A stretch of 64,000 nucleotides of DNA from Phytophthora hibernalis (Eukaryota; Oomycota; Peronosporomycetes; Peronosporales; Peronosporaceae): positions 62,001 through 126,000 of the forward strand of contig JAAKBF010000217.1 in assembly GCA_012656075.1 (NCBI GenBank), written 5' to 3'. Of this stretch, positions 31,200 through 42,367 are shown piece after piece (position 1 is the stretch's first letter; each line of letters begins with the position of its first letter). The translations under genes were made by a program, and so were the position numbers. The notes below the pieces were generated by a model, which worked only from the letters and a program-made list of their open reading frames with translations, searched no databases and was not told the origin of the DNA.

Positions 31200-34100
31200 A
31201 CTCCCGCAAGTAGTGCGCGTCGTGGCGCCTAGCTTCTCCGTCCATGACTCCTACGCCACCGCTGCCGCCCTCCGAGCTATCGCCCCTAGCGGCGAGGTAG
31301 GCTCTTCTCATCTTCGTTGCTTCGTATACCCTCTCACTCTCGTTCACTTATGTCTCCATTCCTCAGTCTCGCTCACAGGAGCTGCCGATGCTCCTGCCGA
31401 CACTCCCAGCTCCACTGGAACTCCTCAAACCGGCGGTGGTGCTCTCGGTGGGTTGTCTCCGGTGACTCCTCCCTCATTGCCCAACACATCGCCTGTCTTG
31501 GCGTATCTGCTTGGCGGTGCGCCTGCAGCGACGTCTGGGTCTCCCGGTGCCATCGCGACCCGTCTCGTCTCGGTGGGGTGTCAGACCGACAATGCCGATA
31601 CGGTTCCACCTCGAGCTAGGGCGACCGAGCCTTCATTTCCGGCCCTCGTCGAGCAACGCCTGCTCCAGCTGGGCCAACTCGTCGTCGGTGTGGCTCTCCA
31701 GCGTCCTCGGCCAGTCAACTCGGCCACATGGAACATGTTACAAATCTCGTTGATGTCTTGTCAGTAGTTGTTGCCCCTCCCCAACTTCCTCCGGGCGAGG
31801 CGGAGCTTACCGTCGACCTCCGCAGCGAGGTGGCTGAGCTCTAGGCCAAGCTCGCTGACACTGAGGACCAGCTCTCCGCTGAGACCCAAGAACGAGAGAA
31901 GTTCGAGCGTTTCAGTGCTCAAGAATCGAGCGAGGAGAGTCGGACCCGCGATATACTGGACGGCCTCCAACAGACACACCTTGCCCTCCGAGAGGAGCAT
32001 GACGCCCACCTTCGCCAAGCTAACTCTGCTATAGCGGACCACCACCACATTGGGAGGTTATGAGCTTCTCACTCGACCTCGGCCGAGTCTTCATGGACTT
32101 CCGCTCAACGGCTCCTCCACCAGGAGCGCGAGCGCTTCAAAGCTGCTTTGGTGGCTTACACCGAGCAGGTGGCGCGGCCCGGGTTGCGCTTGATGCATCT
32201 GCCCAAGCCTTGGTCGGTGCGGTAGTCCTTGAAGCTCAAGTGGCAAGTTTGAAGCGGGCGAACTCCATTCTTCGCCGAACTCGATGTTGACACGTTGGTA
32301 CTTGCCTCTGCTGGTAAGGCGTGCTTGTGCTCTTCCGATGCGCCATCTTTCTTCTGACTCTACGTCTATCCTCGTTCAGGCATCACCGCGGACAACATCA
32401 ACTGGGAGTTACTCGGCCTTGCACCTCCGAGCATCACTTCGAAACGCAGCCGTAGTGCATCCTCGAAGAGATCGGAGGACGCTGATCATGGAGTTACTGG
32501 CTCGGACGCAGAGTCGAAGACTTCTACAAAATCATCGTCAACTGCTGGAGATGTCTTCGCCGGGTTCTCCAAGGGGGTCGCCTCTGGGGGATCACCACCG
32601 AGTCCTCCGCTCGGGTCTCTACCTGCATCGCCCCCGAGTCCTCCGCCTGGGTCTCCACCGGTGTCGCCACCAAACCCTACGCCTGGGTCTCCACCGGCGT
32701 CGCCACCAAGTGGCTCACCCACGAGTCCTCCTCCTGGTTCACCACCGGCCTCACCGAGGGGATCGCCTGCTTCTGGTCCTCGGTGCTTCCGACCCCGGCC
32801 GAAGTCATTGACTTGTCTGGTGATGAAGTCGACACCGATGCCCGGACGGCTGCGATTCTCGCGTATGGATCATTTTCTTCAGCGGTGGTTTCGCCACCTC
32901 GTCGTGATGGTCGGCCCACCCGCAGTGCGTCGGTGTTGGTCACCTTACGGTCTTAGAGGGAACTAGAGACTCTGGAGGCGTCTGATGATTTCATCATCGG
33001 CTCCCCATCATCATCCGAGTCTTCCCAAGCTTCAAGATCACCATTTCGACCACCCCCAAAAGCTTGGTGACGCCGACGTCGACAGTGTCGTCGCAGACAG
33101 CCTCGGCTGTACCTCCATCGGTTTCACCGATCACGACTCAGCCTACCCTGACTCAACCGAGCATACCGGCTGTTTCAGTATCGCAGCCGTCCTCCGCGTC
33201 GTTGCCGTCGTCGGGTGGGGTGTTGGTCACCTCTTCGGTCACGACGCCCGTGACCTCGGTGGTGGTGTCTACTCCGGTCCCTGCGATTGTGACCTCGGTC
33301 GTGTCTCCGTCCACTTCGTCGGGTCCGGCTAGTTCGGCTGCAGGCGGTACCGACACTCCAGCGGCTCCTGCCGGACCTACTCACGGGTGTCTTGCGGGAG
33401 CTCGGGCGGTCCTCCGCCGCTCGCACACCCAAGTGGTCGCTACACTCTCGACTGTTCCGAGTACTGACCCCAGCACCTTTTTCCGGCGGTACCAGCTACG
33501 CCCAGAACGTCTTCGCAGCGCTTCGCTCTGATGACCGGACCATACCTGACGCCCGGGTTCACGGCTCCCTGCGTGCAGGCGGCTTGGTGTCAGATCCACA
33601 ATAGCAGCCTGGCTCCACCAATTGCTCGCGGTGTTGAGTCCCCGTGCTCGGTGGTTGGCATCCAGGCCATGGCAGATTGGAACAACCCTGACCACCCATG
33701 GCAGCAAGTGCGATTGAAGTTACCGGGGAGACCGTGCTGTTTCACTATCGACCAGCATCCGCCAGGCTCTAAGATCTCACCCCTTGCCGCTGGATTAGCT
33801 CGGTTCGTCAAGATGTGGCGTCAGTTCCAAGGCATCGCCACCGACCGGACCGAGAAAGCAGACCTCGGTCTGGCGCTATGGGAGCGACGCCACTGGGTAC
33901 AAGTCTCTGCCGTTGAAGCCTTCCTTCGGAGCACTACTTAGAGACTCGGTGGCGATGACCCCTCGGTCATCGCACTACCGGCCGTGTGGGTCGAGTACAA
34001 CAAGGCTCGAAACATCAGAGCGGATCGCTTGCGTCAGCAGATGGTGTATCGCTGTTGAGAGTGGTGCGTCGAACGTTCCGGCAAACCCCGTGAAGCGCCT

Positions 34101-34600
34101 ACCGAGTTTTTGTTGGAGCCTAGCTACCTCCAATACTCGTTCGAGGTGATCGAGTGGGTTCCGACGTCCGAGGATTGGGTCGGCGAGCTTGCAACTCTGG
34201 ATGCTCGACAGCTGTGTCGGAACTGTTAGGTGGACGCACCCTCCAGTCACCCGTTCAACACGACCTTTTGTAACTCTACGGTGCCTTTGTTCGTACCTCG
34301 CGGTATGACCGAAGCGGAGGTGGTTTCGGGTATTATGGTGGATTCATCTTTGCCCCAGCTTCGGTCGTGGCTCCGTGGGTCGCTCAGGTCCCATTTGCCG
34401 TTTCTCAGGCTTCGGCTGCTGTTTCTCCAGGACCAGCGGACGAAGAGGAGAAAGATTATGTCCAGACCGAGGACTTGGTCACTACGCTGCTACTCCAACG
34501 ACCACCGGTGGGTCCGTGTCTGGCCAGACATCGAACCTGGATGTGTTGGCTGACCTTGCTTCTTCTGCCGACGTCTAGGCCTCGGTCATGTGCTTTCGTG
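31200..34600 (+). pseudogene. antisense ORF region of element D
   Basis: Plus-strand coding-like sequence, opposite to gag-pol, filling the 3.4 kb between chromodomain and 3' LTR. Blocks: ATAAALRAIAPSGE with a GTAGGCTC donor (31,297; acceptor 31,378); SPVLAYLLGGAPAATSG and TRLVSVGCQTDNADT; a coiled coil (ELTVDLRSEVAEL, EREKFERFSAQESSEESRTR, RERFKAALVAYTEQVA); a Pro/Ser-rich section with PGSPPASPPSG repeats (32,560-32,790) and DLSGDEVDTDARTAAILAYG; a Ser/Thr/Val/Pro-rich section (33,064-33,360); and a C-terminal part (VEYNKARNIRADRLRQQ, SYLQYSFEVIEWVPTSEDW). Many frame breaks. The N-terminal third is shared with 19.2-20.3 kb. Function unknown. Confidence 0.55.
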
Positions 34601-34948
34601 CTTCGTCAATCATTCCTCTTGATACTCTCACACTGTCCGAGCTCCGTAGTTGATTACGGTTGTAGTTCAGGCTCCAGTAATTCCACTTAATCCAAATCTA
34701 CTTCGCGTTCGTTCACATCATATACACACATACAAACGTTAATGCAGTAGTCATCTTCGTCTGACACTGAAGGCTGCATAACCCCTGCAGTCAGTTCCAT
34801 TCGTCACTCTCGTTATCCAGCCGAGCCTTCCAGGATGTCCGGTCGTCTGTTGATCGATGGCTGTCATTCTGGTACAGTATCCTTTTTCATCTGTATCTAC
34901 GGGCTGTACCAACCCCGTAGGCAGTTCAATCTTCGGAAGCGTTCCGAG
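34601..34948. other. convergent gap between antisense ORF and chromodomain
   Basis: No gene. An AT-richer segment (about 34,690-34,760) where the antisense ORF and the Pol frame, on opposite strands, would both end. No polyadenylation signal is called with confidence. Confidence 0.35.
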
Positions 34949-35560
34949 CTAGTCCTCGCTGGCCACCTGAACCATCAGGAGTCGTCGTTCGCTGCTCTGG
35001 GCTCGCAGATAGTCGTAGAGCAACCCTCCGCATGACAAGTTCGATGCTGGTTCCCAGGTGGTCTCATCAAAGCCGACCCACTTCACCTGGAACTCTCTGA
35101 CAGCGCAGTTGGTGCTCCTCGTTAGCGGTGAGCGCTCGTCCAAAGTAGCCTCCACTTCATATTCGCCCTCCACTCGGTCGGTTTCCCAGCTATCTCCCGG
35201 CAACAGTTCCTCATCGAAGTCGGTTCTTGAGTCCTCGGTCACTCCAGTCGCCAATCGACTCATCGGTCGATCCCCGAACTCATTTACCGCCTTGAGCCGT
35301 GATACGTGCACTACCGGGTAGAACCGGTAACCACTCGATCTCGTAATTCTAGTTCGTATGCGAATTCTTCGACCTTGTTCTTGATTCTGTACGGTCCGTG
35401 TCATCGGTGCGCCAACTTCTTGGTCAATCCTGGTTTTACGCGTATCATGGAGAGCCACACTCTGTTTCCTGGCTTGAACAGAGACCTCGGTGCTCCGCAC
35501 GTAGTCTCGGGGGTGCCTCCGTCTCTTCTTGCTCGGTGTCCAAAGCTTCGTTCCCATCAT
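34949..35560 (-). pseudogene. integrase C-terminus and chromodomain, element D
   Basis: Minus strand: GYRFYPVVHVSRLKAVNEF (end of the integrase tail), an acidic linker, then REFQVKWVGFDETTWEPASN and GGLLYDYLRAQSS. The K-W-V-G-F and T-T-W-E-P-A-S-N landmarks of a chromodomain are clear. Confidence 0.82.
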
Positions 35561-36330
35561 ATTCTATCGATGCTTGCTGCTGTCCAGCATCTAGTGGTAT
35601 TCCTGTTTCACGGATGTTCGGTACCATACCGTGCTCGCTGTCGTTCGTTGGAATCCTCGGTACTGCCGCTGCTTCGCGTCGGTTAAGCGACTCATTGTGC
35701 TCGCGTGCTCTCCGAGCCTTCTCGACTTTCTGGTACTCCATCGTCATCTTCTATGCGATTTCTTGCTGTCGATTCACTTCTTGGTGCCACACCAGCGCAT
35801 CTGTTTGGCCTCGGGACCCTCGTTTGGGCGACGACGACATTGCCCGCAACATGGACTGAGCGTCCCACCCATGAACGAGGTAGAACGGAGTGTCCCTCCG
35901 TGTACCGTCTTGAGAGTTGTTGATTGCAAAGACTAATCGTTCTGCGATCTCGTCCCAGTCTTGCTGCAGTGGGTCTTCGGCATACACCCGCACCGACTGT
36001 ATGACCGTCTTCACTGACCGTTCTTGTTGTCTATTTGCTTGCGGCCGATAGCTCAACGTTGCCCTCGACCGAGATTGCATCATCTCGGTAAACGCTTGGA
36101 AGACCTCACTGATGAACCGAGGGTCGCGATCATGTTGGATCATGGTTGACGCTCCGAACCTTCGATAGACACATTCTTCAAAAGCTTGAGCAACCCTTAA
36201 TTCGGTAGTATCCGTCATTGCTTTCCCCATGACGAGCCCCGTGAACGAACATTGGAATAACAGCAGCGCAGTATTGCCTCTCCGAGACTTCGGTAACGGT
36301 ATGACGTAATCCATCGACACCAACTGGAAT
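35561..36330 (-). pseudogene. integrase core, element D
   Basis: SMDYVIPLPKSRRGNTALLL (Asp), IQHDRDPRFISEVFQAF (Asp) and QANRQQERSVKT (Glu), followed by QQDWDEIAERLVFAINNS. Intact DDE spacing in one frame; the zinc-binding part is in the neighbouring frame. Confidence 0.85.
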
Positions 36331-37087
36331 GATCTCTCAGCCAGTACATTCCCTGGCGAGTACCCCCAAGCTGCGGACGACTTTTTCCTGAGCTGCAGTC
36401 CGGGCTGGACCGTACATGTCCCTCGATGTCCGCGTACAGTCCGATACAGTAGTAGTCCATTTTTGCTCGATGGTAGGTTTGACCGATGCCTTGGTGGCCG
36501 CCTTCTAACGAGTCATGGCAGCTTTGTAGCACCTCCTGAATCATCGTTGTGGGTAACACCAGACGCATCATGGTCTCTTCTTGGCTTCCGTTGCCCCACC
36601 GACGGTTCGCGCCGATGATATACAGCACGCCGTCTTCGCTTAGCGCAAACTTGTCAGCCATTTTCCATGCATCTCTCGCCGCACTATAACTCAGGCTAGC
36701 TTCTTCGCCTCGGAGAACGGCCTTCAGGTTCGCCCATCTCCGCTCTTCATCTTGGGCAGCGGAAATCCTTCGTCTCCGCCCTTCCTGAACAGCCACTGGG
36801 TCGATATCGCTTGCATTTGGCCCTGTGACGCCCGTCTCCGGACTCGATTGCTCGGGATCGGGCTCGGTCTGGACTTCTGAGGCTACTTCGTCCGCTTCGT
36901 CTCGTCGTGCCGCGTCATCCTGGCCCAACACCGATGGTTCACTCGCAAACCGGACTTGCTTCTTCTTCGCCTTTGACTGTCGGCGGGTTGTGACGGTTAT
37001 GTAGTCCGGCCCATCCCTCACAAAATCAAAGAAGAATTTGTCGAGGGATATCCTACGGACCACAGTCTGGGCGAGGTTGACCGACAC
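36331..37087 (-). pseudogene. RNase H-integrase linker and zinc-binding region, element D
   Basis: A basic/acidic linker (RRQSKAKKKQVRFASEPS), then LRGEEASLSYSAARDAWKMA, DGVLYIIGANRRWGNG and LQSCHDSLEGGHQGIGQTYH with HVRSSPDC. The second Cys of the HHCC pair is degraded. Confidence 0.7.
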
Positions 37088-37645
37088 GTTTTCGTTAGCA
37101 GCAGCTTCGCCGAGGATTGGCGGGAGGCTTCTGTCGAAGGCTCGTAGATGCCTTCGTCAATTCGGTTGAGCTCGATTAGTTCTGTTTTCCTGGTTTCCGT
37201 CGATACCACGCTATACTCTTTGCTGTTGAGGTCTTCTGTCGCTAACGAGTCCGCGGTGGCGTTGAACTCTCGGACTACGTGGAGATTTTTCACCGACCGA
37301 AGCTTGGTCGTGAGTTCTCGGTGGTGATTGAGTTGTGCCATCAGAGTTTCCTTTCGGCAGGCCATCACCCCTAGGGATTGCTGGATTGCGAGTCTCGGGT
37401 CCCCACCACGATTAAATCCTCTGTGCCGAGTGCTAACGCTGCCAAGACGCCATTGTTCATACCGGCGTACTCAGCGAGGTTAACCGTGTGGTGGTCTCGA
37501 GATAGCTGTCACTACCGTCCACTCTGGTAATTTCCATAAAATCCATGAGCAACCACCATACCCGCCATGCTTCGCCGTCTTTGCCGAGCCGTCAAAGGGC
37601 ATCACCAACCCTCGTAAGTCCTCGGTAGCCATGCATATAGCAAGT
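37018..37645 (-). pseudogene. second RNase H-like domain, element D
   Basis: Minus strand in several frames: LRGLVMPFDGSAKTAKHGGY and GGCSWILWKLPEW (start of the domain, 37,620-37,510), then HHRELTTKLRSVKNLHVVRE and FNATADSLATEDLN. The same module is seen in element B. It ends at the left inversion breakpoint near 37,650. Confidence 0.7.
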
Positions 37646-37649
37646 GTGC

Positions 37650-38935
37650 CCCACCGAGGCCGACCTTCAAGGGTGTACGATCGAAGACGCAGTGCTCTGT
37701 TTGCACAAGTGGAAGCAGAAGCTTCGGACAGCCTTCGGGGTGCCTGATCCTGGTTCCAACCGTCGGTCGAGCCTCCCGCGCACGACTGAACAGGCCGACC
37801 CATCAAAACTTCCACTACCGACAACTCCGGGAGATATCTCGATAAGTCGGCCGACACGGGAATATTCTCGGCGAAGGAACCGCGTCAGGTTACTTCCAAG
37901 ACTCGCACATGGTGACGCCTCGTTCGGCAGACCGTACCGAGCGACTGGGAAAAACAACCGAGAGTACGCGGACCTCACCGACTGCAGGTCAAAGACGGGA
38001 CGGACAACGTGCCGGCGTTTTGATACCTACGACGACGACTCCTCAGTCGATGACTCGTTCGATGTAGAAGATCAAGGAGGCGATGTGGCTGGAGATTGGG
38101 CGCGTCAGATTCGCGAACTCAGCTCGATGGAGAACGAGAAGTCCGCGCCGAGCCTCGAAATCGCCACGCACCTCCATTTGGGCAACATCAAGCACTATCT
38201 CGGCCTCCGAGATAAGAGCGAGAAGTCGATGTAGTGGCTTCGAGCTTTCATCTACGAGATGAAGGGAACACACGCCGTCGAACGAGTGGTGCATGGCGTT
38301 CGAACTGAGCCTCAAGATGGAGCTCTACACTGGTACCGACAACTCCCACGGAAGACGAGACGGACGTGGAAGTTGCTGAGTGATGCGTTCGTCAAGTACT
38401 ACTGCTCCCGTTTTAATCAATCCGCGAAGGCACGATACTACTGGGCGAGACGTGAAGAAAAGGAACACGTTTGCGATTACCTGAATCGACTAAACGGTTA
38501 CGTCAGGAATGCTGGAGTGCAATTCGAGCATGGCGGATGTGAGGCCAAGGACCACGTCGAACACTTCCTCGACTCGTGCGAAGAACGAGCCTTGGGAGAA
38601 CGTCTGTGTCATGTGCGGGTCAAGAAGATTCATGAATTGGAAGACATGATCAATGATATCCTCAGGCGTCGCGAGCGGAAAAGGGACGCGAGCCCTCGGT
38701 GCGACGCCCCAAGGGCCAGGATGATAGTCGACGTCGCGATGACGGACGCTCCGCGGATTCGCGTAACACCTTCTGGCGTGACCGAGACGATGGTCGCCTT
38801 CGAGACGACCGTTATCGGGACGACCGGCAATATCGACCAAGCGTTACTCTCGCGGAGACGCTAACGGATATGGTTGCCACCTTGAACGTGAACGGATCGG
38901 CCGACTCGCGAGGAGGATCTACGGAGATGTCCTAA
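37650..38935 (+). pseudogene. gag second part, element D
   Basis: EDAVLCLHKWKQKLRTAFGV, an acidic region, then (frame change near 38,240) DGALHWYRQLPRKTRRTWKL, FVKYYCSRFNQSAKARYYWA, HVCDYLNRLNGYVRNAGVQF and CEAKDHVEHFLDSCEE. This is the capsid-like core shared with element A. It ends with an Arg/Asp-rich tail. Confidence 0.75.
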
Positions 38936-39029
38936 GGTACACGACCTGGAATATTACCCCAACAATGGCGACCGACGTGCTGACTGGTACTCAGATAACG
39001 AGTATGCATCAGACGAGGACCAAGGCCGT

Positions 39030-39377
39030 GTGGCTGCCGCCAACGACTCGGAGCACCGTAATGCGGTCGAAGGAACTTTCGCTCGATCCGACAATCGCCG
39101 GTCGAGGGTTGGAACCAACCAATACACGCATGACCTAGACAACCGAGGCCAAGGGGAACGTGATGCCCGACGACAATTTGGTCCGTGCGCTGCTTGTGGC
39201 TGGCTTACACACTCTGCTCACTATTGTTTCAAGAGGGGCAAGATGTGCAAGCAAGTCCACGACGCAGGGAAATGTGAAGCATTCAACGAACTTGCGTCTC
39301 TTCTGAAAGCAAAGGTGGAGAAGAAGGACCTCTCGCCGGAGCTTCAAGAACTGGTCAACAGGAGTCATTTAAACTAG
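39030..39377 (+). pseudogene. nucleocapsid with CCHC knuckle, element D
   Basis: CAACGWLTHSAHYC fits CX2CX4HX4C, followed by MCKQVHDAGKCEAFNELASL. Same arrangement as element A near 2,250-2,350. Confidence 0.75.
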
Positions 39378-39527
39378 GCAGCCCACCAACTGAAGAAACT
39401 GGGTTGGTCCCAATTGGGCTGCCACAGTTAGCCGAGACCGCGCTGGATGTGACCTATTTGTTTGCGTTCGCGGGCTTGTGCAAACAGCCTGATGACTTGA
39501 ATATGGAATAAGTGAAAGCGACGGAAA

Positions 39528-40127
39528 ATGGAGAAGAGAGGTGCAAGCCTCGGTGGAAGAGATGACTGCAGAATCGGAGGAAACGGTTACTGGTATGGTT
39601 ACCGAGGCTTCAATCACGAGTATGGCCGTAACCGAGTATCGACCCCGAAGTCAGACAATCAAGTTGTTGTCTGGAGAACGGATGGGATGGTGGTCGTCTC
39701 AACGATACGACAAGCAGAAGCGACTTCGAGCAATGGTGAACGGAGCAGCGGACAACTCACGAACGAGGATCCTGCTCGATACAGGAGCGAATGTCAGTGT
39801 AACTTCTGCTTTTCCTACGCGAAGAAACTGCGCGTGCGTGAAGTTCCAGATCACGGTCGCAGTCTCGAGGTGAGGGGAATTAACCCTGGGGTGATGGAAA
39901 CCTGTCGCCGAGCACTCGTTAAAATCACCCTCGGGTGGGAACGAGTATACGAATTTGAGCTGTGGATTATGGACCACAGCGCTGGAGTTGATGTCGTCCT
40001 TGGTACGGACTGCATAATACCAGCCGGTGTGCGGTTGACCTATTCCACGTGCAGGGGCACCCACCAATCCGACAGAGAGCTCGAAGCACCCCGCAGAAAC
40101 GCTTGGCAAAGTTGTACGAACTACTGA
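39528..40127 (+). pseudogene. aspartic protease, element D
   Basis: ILLDTGANVSVTSAF (39,770-39,815) and, after a frame change, LVKITLGWERVYEFELWIMD and VDVVLGTDCIIPAGVRL. The protease-RT linker that follows in A and B is almost absent: about 40 bp later the RT begins, so 1 kb has been lost. Confidence 0.75.
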
Positions 40128-41035
40128 AGGGTTTGCTAAAAGCTCGGCTGGTAGCGTTCCATGGGCGTCCCCGATTGTGATTGTAATGAAGAAAATGGGG
40201 TCGACATTCGCCTATGCATCGAGTACAAGATGGTCAACGCGACCACAGCGATCATGGAGTTTGCCATGCCACTGGTCGACGATCTGCTAACTGACCTGGA
40301 AGCATACCTGTGGTTTTGCTCTCTGGATGCAGCTAGCGGGTTCTGGGCCATTGTGATGACGATGCGAGCTCGGAAGATATCGGCGTTCGTCTGTGCACTC
40401 GGTTACTTCGAGTGGCTCCGAATGCCATTCGGTTTGAAGAACGCACCGATGATTTACCAACGAATGATTGACAACGCCCTGTGGGGGTTTGTCCAACCCA
40501 AGGGTGGTTGGAAACAGTTCTCGGAGCTAATGCAGAAAGCCGAAACGGACGCCGAAGGGGCAAGGACGGGGTGACAGACGCTTCTACGCGACTGTCCGAA
40601 GCCTTGGCGACGCTTCCGACCAAGTTTGAGGCCGACCGCAAGTCCTCGGTGACGCTGGATGCTGTAACCCGGCTGGTGAACAACCCCGGGCAGACATGTT
40701 CTCCATAGGAGAAGCAGGTGGATCCTCGTTGGTTCCGGTGTTCGACCGACGATCGTTCGTTGATGATATTTGCTTCGGCTCCGAGACTTTCGACTCTTGC
40801 CTGGCTACTCTGGACCATCTGCTTCAACGATTTGAAGAGTGTCGGATCAGTGTGAGTTTTACGAAGAGCATTTTCGTGCAAGGCAGAGTGGATTTCCTGT
40901 CACATGAAGTGTCGGGTGACGGTATTCAGGCTGACCGAAAGAAGTTGAAGTGGGTGACAGAGTTACCGTTCCCGTCGTCGAAGAAAGGAATGCAATCCTT
41001 CCTCGGCGCGCTGAATTATTACAGCTGATTCATCC
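40128..41035 (+). pseudogene. reverse transcriptase, element D
   Basis: ENGVDIRLCIEYKMVNATTA, WFCSLDAASGFWAIVM, FVCALGYFEWLRMPFGLKNA and MIYQRMIDNALWGF. Then a frame change, RRSFVDDICFGSETFDSC (catalytic DD), FLSHEVSGDGIQADRKKL and MQSFLGALNYYS, ended by TGA at about 41,026. It supplies the complete family A/D RT core for comparison with the deletion in A and the fragment in B. Confidence 0.8.
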
Positions 41036-41610
41036 AAGGCTTCGCTGTCTACAGAGCCGCCCTGTACCAACTAAAGGACGATGTTTTCACACCAGCGGGA
41101 AATCCATCAGCTGCTCACCGAAGCTTCGCGGTGCTCCAACAGAAGGTTGCCGACGCGCCGATACTACGGCACTTCGACCGAGCCAAAGAGGTGCATGTGA
41201 AGCTGTTCGCCAATGAGTGGGCTCTGAGCTCTACACTGATGTAGTATCATGGCGAGAGGTTGCACTCGGTGCGGTTTTGTGGTCGTGCTCTAAAGGACGC
41301 CGAGATGAATTACCATCCGGCCGAGAAGGAGGTGTTAGCTTTGCAGTTGCTGTTGAAGGTGTGTTACATCCAGCTGGCCAGCCGGACTATCCACGTTTAC
41401 ACGCGGTTCTCGACGCTAGAGTGGGTCCACAAATCGAAGACATTGTTCGGTCGTGCGACCCATTTCGCGGTCATGTTATCCCCGTGACACTTGAAGGTCA
41501 ACCGAATCAAGGAACGCGACTGTGCGTTCGCTCAGCTGCTACAAGAGGGGCTTACAAGCTTCGTTGAACTCGAAGACTCGTTGGTCCCAGTGGCACCACC
41601 GTCCAGAGGG
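41036..41610 (+). pseudogene. first RNase H, element D
   Basis: ADAPILRHFDRAKEVHVKLF, then NEWALSSTLM followed by a TAG, FCGRALKDAEMNYHPAEKEV and TLEWVHKSKTLFGRATHFAV. It stops near 41,610 at the right inversion breakpoint, where minus-strand gag-N begins. Confidence 0.72.
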
Positions 41611-41629
41611 TCGCCAACCGCTCGGTTGG

Positions 41630-42268
41630 ATCAGCGCTTGCGGCTCACAACCCATAGCCCGGAACAATTGCACCGTATCCTCGGTCACCTGAATTCTCCA
41701 TGATTCCACCGGAACAACGATTTCCGCCCCGAGCTCCATCCAGACAACCTGTCGAATGGACTTTGGCGCGAAGGCCCGCATCCACTTGCTCTTTGACATC
41801 ATCACGTCCATGCATCGACCCAAGACCTTGTTGGCAGTCGGAGTGTCCCCATTAACTGGAGGTCGACTACCGGTCGACCGAGAACTCGCGTCCTCGGTTA
41901 TCGTCAGCGATCGGAGATCGCCAAGTCCACCTTCGTTGTCCCCGTGAGCTGGTTCAGGCCCGGCCACTTCGTTTAACTCATCGTTGAGGTTTCGTGCGAG
42001 CGACTCACCCTCCGCTACGTCCTGCCGGGACGGTAGCGGCTTCCGAAACCTCGGACATTGCTGTCGCTTCTTCCAGGTAATCGTCTTCATCATCTTCGTT
42101 GGCTTCAGAGTAATCCATCCGCTCGTCGAAGATGTTCGAGCGTTCGTTGATCGGCTCCAAAGTGCTTGGAGTCGCCGACGCTGGACCGGATCACACAGAA
42201 GCCTCGGTGCGTCCTCCGGTCGACTTCAGGGGCGTTGCTGGTACCACTGACTTTGCTCCTTTCGTCAT
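41630..42268 (-). pseudogene. gag N-terminal part, element D
   Basis: Likely start at ATG 42,268 (MTKGAKSVVPATPLKSTGGR). After frame changes it continues as ARNLNDELNEVAGPEPAHGD and SKWMRAFAPKSIRQVVWMEL, then TEDTVQLFRAMGCE. The last parts match element A's gag-N. The ATG lies about 80 bp inside the primer-binding site, a normal leader. Confidence 0.7.
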
Positions 42269-42346
42269 TTTCTCTTCTTTCTTCTCTCGAATGCTCGTTA
42301 GGGTAAGAACCTATATACAACCAAGACGCACAGAAGGTTACACCAA

Positions 42347-42365
42347 ATCCCGGGTCGAGGCACCA
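42347..42365 (-). promoter_or_regulatory. primer-binding site of element D
   Basis: Minus strand TGGTGCCTCGACCCGGGAT, two bases inside the 5' LTR. TGG pairs with the CCA tail, and the complement reads like a tRNA 3' end (acceptor strand TCGAGGC, then A-CCA), implying a tRNA that begins GCCUCGA. I do not assign the isoacceptor. Confidence 0.75.
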
Positions 42366-42367
42366 GT

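Larger units (their letters stand above)
37650..41630 (+). other. inverted internal block of element D (gag-C to RNase H)
   Basis: Everything from the second part of gag to the first RNase H reads on the plus strand, while gag-N (right) and RNase H2-integrase-chromodomain (left) read on the minus strand. Element A gives the uninverted gag order: after LLRAMGY comes VELMRWKRKLKDLFGIQ. In D the first motif (LFRAMGCE, near 41,650) and the homologue of the second (LHKWKQKLRTAFGV, near 37,700) are 4 kb apart on opposite strands. Breakpoints are known to about 30 bp. Confidence 0.75.
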
